DNA from: Bacteroidales bacterium
GTDB taxonomy: Bacteria > Bacteroidota > Bacteroidia > Bacteroidales > WCHB1-69
Length of the DNA stretch: 13,011 nt
Assembly (NCBI GenBank): GCA_017618435.1
Contig: JAFZUH010000179.1
Coordinates: 1-13,011 of the forward strand
Reading direction: 5' to 3'
Shown: piece by piece, positions 1 through 8,044 of the stretch
Layout of the letters: each line of letters opens with the position of its first letter
Position numbering within the stretch: position 1 is the first letter of the stretch
Translations under genes and position numbers: made by a program
Notes under the pieces: generated by a model
The model's database searches: none
What the model was told of the DNA's origin: nothing
The model's input: the letters and a program-made list of their open reading frames with translations, nothing else

Positions 1-215
1 CATTTTAGCGGACAGCCGATGGAATTTGCAGAATAATAAGTGATTATGGGGTTGCTTTTGAAAAAGGTAACTCGATATCGCATATAATCAGTGATTGAAA
101 GTCATTTCTTTGGCAATAAAAAGTTTTAGCGGACAGTAATGTAAAGGAATAAGCCCACCCAACTGAATACAAGCAACAATCAAGACAGTGAAGCAAGGAA
201 ACTAAAAAATACTCC
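1..215. other. Non-coding left flank
   Basis: No convincing gene is present. The only open stretch entering from the left edge is an 11-codon tail in frame 1 that stops at 34-36, too short to identify. The stretch contains two direct copies of a 13-nt sequence (listed separately). It also lies just downstream of the minus-strand exonuclease gene, so it should hold the terminator of that operon, but I see no GC-rich hairpin followed by a T-run on the minus strand. Confidence 0.6.
3..136. repeat. 13-nt direct repeat pair, possible insertion-sequence end
   Basis: The 13-mer TTTTAGCGGACAG occurs at 3-15 and again, identical and in the same orientation, at 124-136; the copies are 121 nt apart. 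I did not notice another copy in the window. Read on the minus strand, each copy contains TGTCCGCTAAA, so an element extending left would end in ...CA. The TG...CA polarity, with a repeated internal copy of the terminal sequence, recalls the multiple terminal repeats of IS21-family elements. No transposase is visible in the window, so the mobile-element reading is an inference; the repeat itself is directly seen. Confidence 0.4.
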
Positions 216-914
216 CTATATGTTTACATACACAATTTTATCGTCGGTTAGAATGTCTTTACCTTCGTAACGGAGCATAAGTTGCACAACGGTTAAAACG
301 TCTTTTTCGCAATAGGTCTTTATTCTGTTAAGGTCATGGCTTGTCCAATAAACCTCATGCACCTGACTGCCGTCAATATCATCTTTGGGTGAAGGAATGT
401 CAAAAATGGCCGACAGCAAATCCAAAGAAGTATAATGTTTGTAATCACCGAATTTCCACAACTCCAAGGTGTCTACAAAAGTGGTTTCCCAAGGTTTTTT
501 GCCTTGTATATTCAAAATATCAGGCAATTTTATCCCGTTTATCAACATTCTTCGGCAGATATAAGGAAAGTCAAATTCTTTGCCGTTATGTGCACAAAGT
601 TGGAAATTGGCAAAATATTTGTTTAACATATCTGCAAAATCTTTCAAAAGTTGATATTCGTCTTCATTGGCAAACGATGTTATCCGTAATTTATCGTCTT
701 TGAAATAAGCCACCGAAATGCAAATAACTTTTCCAAACTCTGCAAAAATACCCGCTTTCTGTTCAAAAAGAGAAGCGGAGTCATCATCATCTTTTTTTAA
801 GAATTGTAATGATTTTTTGTCCCACAAATGTTGCAACCGTTCGGGTAGTTGTTGGTATCTTTGAGTTGCTCCAACGGTTTCAATGTCTAAGTAAAGAATA
901 TTTTTTAAGTTCAT
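216..914 (-). CDS. Predicted 3'-5' exonuclease, PolB-exonuclease-like
   Basis: This 232-residue protein has the three motifs of a DEDDy-type 3'-5' exonuclease (RNase H-like fold). Exo I is LYLDIET with D10 and E12, Exo II is AHNGKEFDFP with D115, and Exo III is YCEKD with Y201 and D205. Another acidic residue, D148, sits in VDTL. The motif set and length fit the stand-alone family described as related to the exonuclease domain of DNA polymerase B (Pfam DNA_pol_B_exo2, COG3298). Members have no attached polymerase domain, and the cellular substrate is not established to my knowledge. There is no signal peptide, so it is probably cytoplasmic. It starts with ATG 29 nt after the stop of the TPR gene and is probably the last gene of a porZ-fumC-TPR-exonuclease transcript. 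All metal-binding residues appear intact, so I expect an active nuclease. Confidence 0.85.
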   Translation of the reverse strand: MNLKNILYLDIETVGATQRYQQLPERLQHLWDKKSLQFLKKDDDDSASLFEQKAGIFAEFGKVICISVAYFKDDKLRITSFANEDEYQLLKDFADMLNKYFANFQLCAHNGKEFDFPYICRRMLINGIKLPDILNIQGKKPWETTFVDTLELWKFGDYKHYTSLDLLSAIFDIPSPKDDIDGSQVHEVYWTSHDLNRIKTYCEKDVLTVVQLMLRYEGKDILTDDKIVYVNI

Positions 915-943
915 ATTATTCTGATAATCAACATCAATCTATT

Positions 944-2770
944 TTAATGAAATATATCTCCCCGTAAGGTTCTGTATCGTTTACGGGCTTCTATGGTGAA
1001 AACGCTATCGGGATAATCGGTAACAAGTCTTTGATACAATTGCATAGCGGTGATATTGTCTTTGAGATAAAATTCTTGCAAAAAGGCTCTTTCAAACAAG
1101 GCATCATCTGCCAACAAATCAAAAGGATAATTGCTAATCAGTTCATTGTACAAACTATCTGCTAATTGATAATCGGCATTGGCAATGGCTATTTTTGCTT
1201 TTTGAAATAAAATATCATCGTTAAGCGAAGCATGGTCTTTTTCGTTGCTGATACTATCCAAATACACAAGGGCTTCTTGCGGACGATGGTGTTCTATCAA
1301 AAACAAAGCAGTGAAAAACTGTTGCAAAGGCCTGTTGAGCGAATCATCTTCCAATTTATTGTCAGCAACCAAAAGAGACAAATACATGGCATCGTTGGCA
1401 ACATATTTGGATGTAGCGGCACGCAACACATCAAGTTGAGCCTCCGCCCACTCTATTTCCCCCATCAGCAGCGACAATTTGGCATTGCTGAGCTTTGCTC
1501 TTTGTGCCAAAGTATCATTAGACATTGCTTTTTCCACTTGAGAATACAGCAAGGTGGCTTCCCAAACATCGTTTTGCAACACTTTCAGGTCTGCCAAGTC
1601 TATTTTTAACATAGCCTTTTGTTTTTCTCCCAATTTGCCGTGTTCCACCTGTTGCAACAACATTCCAACAGCAATATCCAACTCATTCAGATATTCCGAT
1701 TTTAAGGTCATCCATTGCCGGTAGAGCAATACATTCTGATCTGACACAGCATATTTCGAAAAATATTGTTTCAATTCCTTATCAACCTTCTCGGCATTAG
1801 TTAAAATAGTCTTGGGAGGATATGAAACAGCCGCCAATAATGTAAACAATCTTTTTTGTTGTGCTTCTTCAAAATAAATGGTGGTATATTCCAAAGAAAC
1901 AATATGTTCGTAGGCCTCTTTGGCTGTTGTATAATCCTTGCAATCAAAAGCATAATCGGCTATCTGCATCACCTTTGCCCCATTGGTTTTGTATCGTTTG
2001 TCAAAGGCTTTGGCTTGTTTAAGTGCCAAAGAGAAATCTTTTTCTTGCACAGCATACCATATCATCAAATTTGAATACGCTTGATTTTCAGGGTATTTAT
2101 TTATTGCTTTGAGCAGATTGTTGCGGATAATTGTTCGCTTGGCATAATCATCATCATTCAACCACCAAGTAAGCATTGTTGATTCCACGTCCAACAATTT
2201 GTTTTCCTGCAAACGCAACAAAAGCAAATATTCCTGCATTGCTTTTTCATATTCCTTGGCAGCCCGATAACATAAAGCCAATTCCATAGCATAAGCATCT
2301 TCTTTTTCGGAACGTTTTCGTCCCTGCAAATAAGTTTTAATGGTATAATCATTCAAGTGATAGGCAGCAAAAACATTGGCAATTTCATTCACTTCACTTT
2401 GCTCCAGATTGGCAACAATGGCTTCGTATTGTTTTTTTGCCTTATTGTTTTCACCCTGCAAATCAAAAATATGCCCTAACTCAATTTGATACTTTCCTAT
2501 TTTGGGGTGCAAACGTATTTGTTTTTTCACCAATTTTTCTGCTTCTTTCCATTGCGAAAGATGTATCAATGTTTGCAGATAATACTCATAATTGGTGTTT
2601 GTTGGCGAAGTATTATATAGTTTTTCAAACAAAAGACTTGCTTTTTCATATTCCTGATTGTTGAAATATTCAAAAGCGAGTTTGTTTTCGTTTTCTGTCT
2701 GTTGGGATTTTGCCACCCCCCAAAACATCAGAAAGAGCAAACACCATATCCATTTTTTGCTGAAAAACAT
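944..2770 (-). CDS. Secreted tetratricopeptide-repeat (TPR) protein
   Basis: This 608-residue protein begins with a signal peptide: basic FFSKKW, a hydrophobic stretch to about residue 20, then a likely cleavage near AKSQ. The rest is almost entirely helical with TPR-like hairpins. Examples are the N-terminal unit containing LAFEYFNNQEYEKASLLFEK, a unit around GHIFDLQGENNKAKKQYEAI, and C-terminal units around ADYQLADSLYNELISNYPFD and LYQRLVTDYPDS. The last two resemble the BamD/YbgF style of TPR, with a P-x-S/D turn between units. No catalytic domain is visible, so the likely role is a periplasmic scaffold, possibly in envelope assembly; the partner is unknown. It lies 26 nt after fumC and 29 nt before the exonuclease gene, so it is probably co-transcribed. 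I do not recognise a named family. Confidence 0.8.
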   Translation of the reverse strand: MFFSKKWIWCLLFLMFWGVAKSQQTENENKLAFEYFNNQEYEKASLLFEKLYNTSPTNTNYEYYLQTLIHLSQWKEAEKLVKKQIRLHPKIGKYQIELGHIFDLQGENNKAKKQYEAIVANLEQSEVNEIANVFAAYHLNDYTIKTYLQGRKRSEKEDAYAMELALCYRAAKEYEKAMQEYLLLLRLQENKLLDVESTMLTWWLNDDDYAKRTIIRNNLLKAINKYPENQAYSNLMIWYAVQEKDFSLALKQAKAFDKRYKTNGAKVMQIADYAFDCKDYTTAKEAYEHIVSLEYTTIYFEEAQQKRLFTLLAAVSYPPKTILTNAEKVDKELKQYFSKYAVSDQNVLLYRQWMTLKSEYLNELDIAVGMLLQQVEHGKLGEKQKAMLKIDLADLKVLQNDVWEATLLYSQVEKAMSNDTLAQRAKLSNAKLSLLMGEIEWAEAQLDVLRAATSKYVANDAMYLSLLVADNKLEDDSLNRPLQQFFTALFLIEHHRPQEALVYLDSISNEKDHASLNDDILFQKAKIAIANADYQLADSLYNELISNYPFDLLADDALFERAFLQEFYLKDNITAMQLYQRLVTDYPDSVFTIEARKRYRTLRGDIFH

Positions 2771-2796
2771 CTATTTCTCCTAAAAGACAATACGAT

Positions 2797-4173
2797 TTAT
2801 ACCATTTTTTCAGGCTGTACCCATTCGTCAAATTCTTCTGCTGTCAATAAATTCAACTTTAATGCGGCCTCTTTGAGTGTCAACTTGTTGGCAAAAGCAT
2901 ATTGGGCAATTTTAGCCGCATTGTAATATCCGATATGGGGATTCAGAGCCGTTACCAACATTAAAGATTCTTGCAGATGTTTTTCTATATTTTCCGTATT
3001 GGCTTCTATGCCTTCAATACAATTTTTGTTGAAACTGAGGCAACATTCCGCCAACAATTCCGCCGATTGTAAAGCATTATAGGCAATCACTGGCATAAAA
3101 ACATTGAGTTGCAAATGACCTTGCATAGCAGCAAAGGCTATTGTCGTATCATTACCGACAATTTGGGCAGATACCATAGTCATGGCTTCACATTGTGTCG
3201 GATTTACTTTGCCGGGCATAATGGAAGACCCCGGTTCATTTTGCGGAATATTGAGTTCTCCCAGTCCGCAACGTGGTCCGGAAGACAACAAACGGATATC
3301 ATTGGCAATTTTTGTTAACGAAATGGCTATCTGTTTCAATGCGGAAGATGTTTCCACAAAAGCATCGTGCGTGGCCATACCTTCGTATTTATTGCTTGCC
3401 GCATAAAATTGATGTCCGGTAAATTGATTGATATAATCCACCACTAATTTGTCATAGCCTTTTGGGGTATTCAATCCTGTGCCGACAGCGGTACCGCCAA
3501 TGGGCAATTGTTGTAAATGAACCAGTGAATTTTTCAAGGCTTTGATACCAAAATCCAATTGAGATTCATAGGCAGAAAATTCATCTCCCAAACGCAAAGG
3601 CGTAGCATCCATAAGATGTGTCCGCCCTATTTTGATGATATTGGCAAATGCTTGTTTTTTTTGGGCAAAGGTTGTTTTTAATTGCTCCAAGGCAGGAATT
3701 GTCTGTTCTACAATCATTTTATAGAAAGCAATTCTCATAGCCGTAGGAAAAACATCGTTGGTGGATTGCGATTTGTTTACATCATCGTTGGCGGAAATAT
3801 ATTTTGTTGTATTGTTCAAATTGCCACCATTTAGTATTTCTGCACGATTGGCAATCACTTCATTGACATTCATATTTGTTTGTGTGCCCGAACCCGTTTG
3901 CCATACCAACAAAGGGAAATCGTCAAAGCATTTTCCTTGTATAATTTCATCGCATACTCTGGCAATCAAATCTTTTTTACCATCAGGCAAAACTCCAAGT
4001 TGTGCATTGGCATAGGCTGCCGATTTTTTTACAACAGCCAAAGCCATTATCATTTGTTGTGGCATACGAATGTTGCCTATGCGAAAATTGTTGAGCGAAC
4101 GTTGTGTTTGGGCTCCCCAAAACACATTGTCGTCAACCTCAACATTGCCCATTGTATCTTTCTCTATTCTCAT
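2797..4173 (-). CDS. fumC: Class II fumarate hydratase
   Basis: Fumarase C reversibly hydrates fumarate to L-malate in the TCA cycle, or in its reductive branch in anaerobes. It is a cytoplasmic homotetramer without an iron-sulfur cluster. The 458-residue length is close to E. coli FumC (467). Visible family motifs are GSGTQTNMNVNE at 94-105, the T185-H186 pair in GRTHLMDATP, and the signature GSSIMPGKVNPTQCE starting at 315, with the presumed catalytic serine S316. The TQCE ending and the MPGKVNP core separate it from aspartase, which usually has MPAKVNPVIPE. The C-terminal part (SLMLVTALNPHIGY, then an EEFDEWVQPEKMV tail) also matches FumC. The ATG start is only 14 nt after the porZ stop, which argues for co-transcription. 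No residue that I know to be essential is missing. Confidence 0.95.
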   Translation of the reverse strand: MRIEKDTMGNVEVDDNVFWGAQTQRSLNNFRIGNIRMPQQMIMALAVVKKSAAYANAQLGVLPDGKKDLIARVCDEIIQGKCFDDFPLLVWQTGSGTQTNMNVNEVIANRAEILNGGNLNNTTKYISANDDVNKSQSTNDVFPTAMRIAFYKMIVEQTIPALEQLKTTFAQKKQAFANIIKIGRTHLMDATPLRLGDEFSAYESQLDFGIKALKNSLVHLQQLPIGGTAVGTGLNTPKGYDKLVVDYINQFTGHQFYAASNKYEGMATHDAFVETSSALKQIAISLTKIANDIRLLSSGPRCGLGELNIPQNEPGSSIMPGKVNPTQCEAMTMVSAQIVGNDTTIAFAAMQGHLQLNVFMPVIAYNALQSAELLAECCLSFNKNCIEGIEANTENIEKHLQESLMLVTALNPHIGYYNAAKIAQYAFANKLTLKEAALKLNLLTAEEFDEWVQPEKMV

Positions 4174-4187
4174 ATTATACCAAATAA

Positions 4188-6506
4188 TTATTTCAAAAAC
4201 AAAATCTTACCTGCTTTTTTATATTTTAATTTTTCACCTGCGGCAACAAAAACAAAATAAACACCCGAAGATGCCTTGGTTCCATCAAAACGTCTGCCGT
4301 CCCAAACGGCAGTACCTCCCATGGAGGTTGTCCGATAAACCAATGCCCCGCGTGCATCTGTAATTTTCACTTCTGCATCTTCCATCAGTCCAGATATGGA
4401 AATATATCCGTCGAAATAAGGTTTAACCGGATTTGGGAAAATAGTTATATTTTCCAAATCGTCTTTGGGTTCTGTAGCGGTATATCTGAACGAAACCAAA
4501 CCTTGGTCGGTAGCAAAAAACACTTCACCCGTATAGCCGTCTATTACAATATCAAGCACGGTATTGGACAACAAGGGGCTATTTTCGGCAGTAAAATGAA
4601 ACAACTCCGTTTTGGCGTCTTCTGACAATAAAAACACACCTGCATTGTCAGTGGCAATCCACTTCCTGTTGCCACCGTCTATGGCAATGCTGTGAATATA
4701 TTCCGATTTCAATACAACTTCGGCAAAAGTATCTGTTTCCGTTATTCTGTTCACAACAATGGGACTTGGCAATGTATTTGGATTTTCAAACAATTTAGAG
4801 GGTGATGAATAGTATTTGATACCGGCATCGGTTCCTATCCATATTTTTCCATCTCTATCTTCTTTTATGACATTTACAACCGAAAAGGGTCCGTCGGCTT
4901 CACTCATCATCGTATTCAGTTTCACCCAAGCATCATCAGAAGAATTCAATGGCGTTTTGTTGGAATTGAACAACATAAATGTTTTGCCTTTGTCTGTCGT
5001 TAGCCACAGCCACCCTCTTGAATCGCAAAATATAGTTGAAACAGAAGCGGTATTACCGTATGGCAGAGTATAGGACAACCACGCTCCATCTTTGGTCAAA
5101 ACCGACAATGGACGACTAACATAATAATTGCCTACCCATAAATTTTGTTGCAAATCGAACTCTAAAGCCGTAGCCATAGTAAGTTCAGGATTTTCAGAAA
5201 ATCCTTGCAAAGAAGAATTTGTCTTATCATACAATTGTACCACTTTTCCATTCTGTATCTTAACCAATCCGCCTATCAATGCCACAGAATAGGTAATAGA
5301 AGTATCGTAAGGGGCAATTTTTGTATCTATCAAATCATAAAAGGTAAAGTTGTCTGGCTTGATAGAAGCCCATTGGTTGTTTGCCATTTGCGAACTTGTA
5401 CCATCATTATAACTTGCTATCATATTAAAACTGATGCCGTGTACAGCAGAAAGTTTGCCTTGTTTCCAATCCATTTTCCACGTACCGTCTTGTGCTGGAG
5501 AAGATACGGAGAGATATTGTTTGTTACCTTGATAACTATGCACAAAACCGAATTTTTGAGAAGCCATATAAACAGAAGCACCGGCATAAATAGCACTTAT
5601 CGCCTTGTCGCAATAATGGGTGGAAAACAATTGAAGAACTGTATCTGTCGTCAAAGTGTATATTGCAAAACCCCAATCTTCAAAAAAATAGATTCTGTCC
5701 TGTCTTACTTCCATTTTTTTAAATGAATTCCATGTTGCCATAGTGGGGTCTTTTTTCCATTGACCGGTTGTATTGATATGCAATTTTTGACCGATATAAT
5801 ATGAATTGTCTGTCCAAATGGTATCTGTTTTCAAACAAAACAATACATCACCGATAGATTTAATGGATATATAGGTTTGATTGTCGGTGTTTTCTTCTTT
5901 GGTCCATGTGGCGAAATCGTTGATTTGCGTGTTGCTAACAGCGGTTTTGTAAATATTTTTTTCCGTCACAGCAAAAACACTATCCCTTGCAAATGTCAGA
6001 CCCAAGACAGGATATTGTGTGCCTGCATTTTGAAAAAACCACGTATCTTTCACTATTTTTTTCTTCAAATCCAAGCAAACAATACCAAAACCACAAGCCA
6101 AATAGGCATATCCATTAAATGCTACGACTTCATTGATTCGCTTGTCTCCAGAAATTTGTTTGTTAAGCATATCAGGAATATTATAAATATACCCGTCTTC
6201 ATACACATCAATATTGGCATTCTGATAAGCAATAATCAAATATTTTTCATCAACAACACCCATACAAGCAATATCCATATCGCTTAAACCATTGTATTTG
6301 CTCATTCTTGTGAGTTCATTGTCTATGATATTGAAATGCAACAAAGATTTTTGAGAAGCATAGAACAACTCATCTCCAATTTGTTCTATTTGTTTTCCGT
6401 TGTTGTAATTAAAATACATTTGCCAACCGCCTACTTTTACCGTAGTCTGGGCAAAAAGACTTGAAAAACACAACAAAGTTATCAAAAATATTCCCGTTCT
6501 TTTCAT
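4188..6506 (-). CDS. porZ: PorZ-like T9SS attachment-complex protein with type A sorting domain
   Basis: This 772-residue protein has a signal peptide (MKRTGIFLITLLCFSSLFAQ). The N-terminal domain carries a W28-x-x-Y motif, YNGLSDMDIA (71-80), LIIAYQNANIDVY (90-102) and AYLACGFGIVCLDL (134-147), a pattern I associate with the PorZ beta-propeller domain. The middle has further propeller-like repeats of the two-component-regulator type, such as WLWLTTDKGK and KIWIGTDAGIKYY. The last 86 residues (from about 687) form a T9SS type A sorting domain: FPNPV at 690-694, an AEVKITDARG strand, then SSGVYFV and a basic end KILFLK. In Porphyromonas gingivalis, PorZ is an outer-membrane surface protein of the PorU-PorV-PorQ-PorZ complex, which cleaves sorting signals and attaches cargo to A-LPS. 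The P. gingivalis protein is of nearly the same size. A less specific alternative is a generic T9SS-exported propeller protein. It heads a tight cluster with fumC, TPR and exonuclease genes. Confidence 0.8.
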   Translation of the reverse strand: MKRTGIFLITLLCFSSLFAQTTVKVGGWQMYFNYNNGKQIEQIGDELFYASQKSLLHFNIIDNELTRMSKYNGLSDMDIACMGVVDEKYLIIAYQNANIDVYEDGYIYNIPDMLNKQISGDKRINEVVAFNGYAYLACGFGIVCLDLKKKIVKDTWFFQNAGTQYPVLGLTFARDSVFAVTEKNIYKTAVSNTQINDFATWTKEENTDNQTYISIKSIGDVLFCLKTDTIWTDNSYYIGQKLHINTTGQWKKDPTMATWNSFKKMEVRQDRIYFFEDWGFAIYTLTTDTVLQLFSTHYCDKAISAIYAGASVYMASQKFGFVHSYQGNKQYLSVSSPAQDGTWKMDWKQGKLSAVHGISFNMIASYNDGTSSQMANNQWASIKPDNFTFYDLIDTKIAPYDTSITYSVALIGGLVKIQNGKVVQLYDKTNSSLQGFSENPELTMATALEFDLQQNLWVGNYYVSRPLSVLTKDGAWLSYTLPYGNTASVSTIFCDSRGWLWLTTDKGKTFMLFNSNKTPLNSSDDAWVKLNTMMSEADGPFSVVNVIKEDRDGKIWIGTDAGIKYYSSPSKLFENPNTLPSPIVVNRITETDTFAEVVLKSEYIHSIAIDGGNRKWIATDNAGVFLLSEDAKTELFHFTAENSPLLSNTVLDIVIDGYTGEVFFATDQGLVSFRYTATEPKDDLENITIFPNPVKPYFDGYISISGLMEDAEVKITDARGALVYRTTSMGGTAVWDGRRFDGTKASSGVYFVFVAAGEKLKYKKAGKILFLK

Positions 6507-6637
6507 TTTTTGGGTTATTGGGTGTCTATTTAGAAGAAACGTTTTTTTAGAATTTTTAGTATAACAAACGAGGTGGGATTATAGAAATAATCCTGTCAAA
6601 ACAATATCTTATCCCTTTCTGTAAACAACCCCCAACC
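6507..6637. other. Gap between outer-membrane barrel gene and porZ, with weak hairpin
   Basis: This 131-bp gap separates the symporter/barrel pair from porZ. A perfect 7-bp inverted repeat GGATTAT-AGAA-ATAATCC lies at 6576-6593, about 45 nt after the barrel stop codon. It is AT-rich and lacks a T-run on either strand, so it is a poor terminator candidate. I found no clean TAnnTTTG box on the minus strand here. Whether porZ is read through from the symporter promoter or has its own start cannot be decided from the sequence. Confidence 0.35.
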
Positions 6638-8044
6638 TTAAAAAGTAAGACCGGTATATAAATATAGTGCCCCATTGCCGTCCTGTTTTTTCAACGGGCA
6701 GGCATAATCTACAGATAAGACCAAATTTTGATTGACAATAAACCTTACTCCTATCCCTGCAGTCAAATGAAATTGTTCTCTTTGTGTGTCGATGTATTCA
6801 TCGTATTTTTTGCGTAAAACATCATCGTTTGGACCCTTGTAGGTCATATCATATTGTCGTGTTACCATTCCCCCTTCAAAAAAAGCATTGAAAGCCAAAC
6901 ACCAATTTTGTTTCAACAATTGGAATTTAAAGACCTTATAACGCAATTCGGTATTAAAAAAAGTTACATCCAAGCCTTGTACCCTATTTTTCAGCAGACC
7001 TCTCACTGTCATATAACCTCCCACACCTTCTTTGTCTGATTCTTGTCCCATAACACTCCAAACTGACATCATATAATAGGGAATATTTTTGCCAAAAGTT
7101 CCCCTATAACACCAACGATAGGCAAATATCAAGACATTATTTACAAGAGGGACATAATGCCGTAACGACAAATAATAGGTATAATAAGCATGTGTTGTTC
7201 CTAAAAAACGAGGAGCCAAGCGTACATGCCCTTCTGCCAACAATCCTTTATTGGGAAATACTTCCACATCGCGGCTGTCGTATTTCAATCCCAAACGAAT
7301 GGCACTGCTAAAACCACCTTTTTGTTCTTGAGGAGAAATGATACCCCACAAATTAAAATAATCATACAAGGTATTCCCTTCAAATATCTTGTCTGCCTTT
7401 TTGCCTTTGTTTATCTTTTCACGATTAACCGATTTCCATTTATACCAATCAAAACAATAACCTGCTTGCCAAAACAATTTATTGCCGACAATATTGCCGC
7501 TAAAATCAAACTTAAACGAAAGGGTCATCTTTTCAACCCGATAAAAAATAGGATTGTATTCCGATGGCATATTTGTTTTGTCTTTTTGTTTTGCCCAAAA
7601 ATTGACTTGTCCATAGTCATATTTGGTCATATATCCGTTAAATCCATGAAAATTGGTCGCTTGGTCATAATCCAAATTTGCCGCTACAGACAACCTGACC
7701 TTGGGTATCAAATGTTTTGCATCATATATTATGCTGTATTGTTGCGAACCCTTATGATAATACGAAGCCGATATAACCCACTGTTGCCGCGTGGAAGGGT
7801 AAAAACTTCCATTGCCAAAATCATAAATATTTAACATGGCTCCGAACTGCCAACCCTTGTCTTGGTCGTAAGACAATAACGGCAAGGGTGCCACAAAGCA
7901 ACCTGTTTTGACTATATCTTGTCCTTGTAATGAAAAGAAATGTTGTTTTTGGGCATTTTTCTTCTCTGGCAAACTATCGTTTTGAGCAAACACCACAAAG
8001 GGAACTATTATCAGTATAAAAAAGAAGAATATTTTTTTCATCAT
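6638..8044 (-). CDS. BamA/TamA (Omp85)-family outer-membrane barrel without POTRA domains
   Basis: This 468-residue protein has a signal peptide (hydrophobic residues 5-19, cleavage near VFAQ). The mature part is rich in alternating aromatic/polar beta strands. Omp85-type marks are YDSRDVEVFPNKG at 255-267 (the family's D-x-R-D...P..G strand motif), VRGLLKNR at 347-354 (equivalent to the VRGY/VRGF barrel-lock motif) and a C-terminal phenylalanine after YLYTGLT. At this length there is little room for the N-terminal POTRA domains of true BamA, so it is more likely a small barrel or pore than the essential insertase. Its ATG overlaps the stop of the upstream symporter gene by 4 nt (ATGA), implying coupled translation. 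A second ATG directly follows the first; either could be used. Possibly it supplies an outer-membrane route for the symporter's substrate, but that is inference. Confidence 0.75.
   Translation of the reverse strand: MMKKIFFFFILIIVPFVVFAQNDSLPEKKNAQKQHFFSLQGQDIVKTGCFVAPLPLLSYDQDKGWQFGAMLNIYDFGNGSFYPSTRQQWVISASYYHKGSQQYSIIYDAKHLIPKVRLSVAANLDYDQATNFHGFNGYMTKYDYGQVNFWAKQKDKTNMPSEYNPIFYRVEKMTLSFKFDFSGNIVGNKLFWQAGYCFDWYKWKSVNREKINKGKKADKIFEGNTLYDYFNLWGIISPQEQKGGFSSAIRLGLKYDSRDVEVFPNKGLLAEGHVRLAPRFLGTTHAYYTYYLSLRHYVPLVNNVLIFAYRWCYRGTFGKNIPYYMMSVWSVMGQESDKEGVGGYMTVRGLLKNRVQGLDVTFFNTELRYKVFKFQLLKQNWCLAFNAFFEGGMVTRQYDMTYKGPNDDVLRKKYDEYIDTQREQFHLTAGIGVRFIVNQNLVLSVDYACPLKKQDGNGALYLYTGLTF

Noticed and set aside
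2797..4173. Aspartate ammonia-lyase
   Set aside because: The signature is GSSIMPGKVNPTQCE, which is fumarase; aspartase normally has MPAKVNPVIPE.
5205..5726. Plus-strand open frame of 173 codons inside porZ
   Set aside because: Antisense shadow. The minus-strand frame is a continuous 772-residue protein with a signal peptide and sorting domain.
6576..6593. Terminator between the barrel gene and porZ
   Set aside because: The 7-bp AT-rich hairpin has no T-run on either side, so it was kept only as a weak hairpin in the gap description.
7226..7834. Plus-strand open frame of 202 codons inside the barrel gene
   Set aside because: Antisense to a coherent outer-membrane barrel; composition is atypical and no motif is seen.
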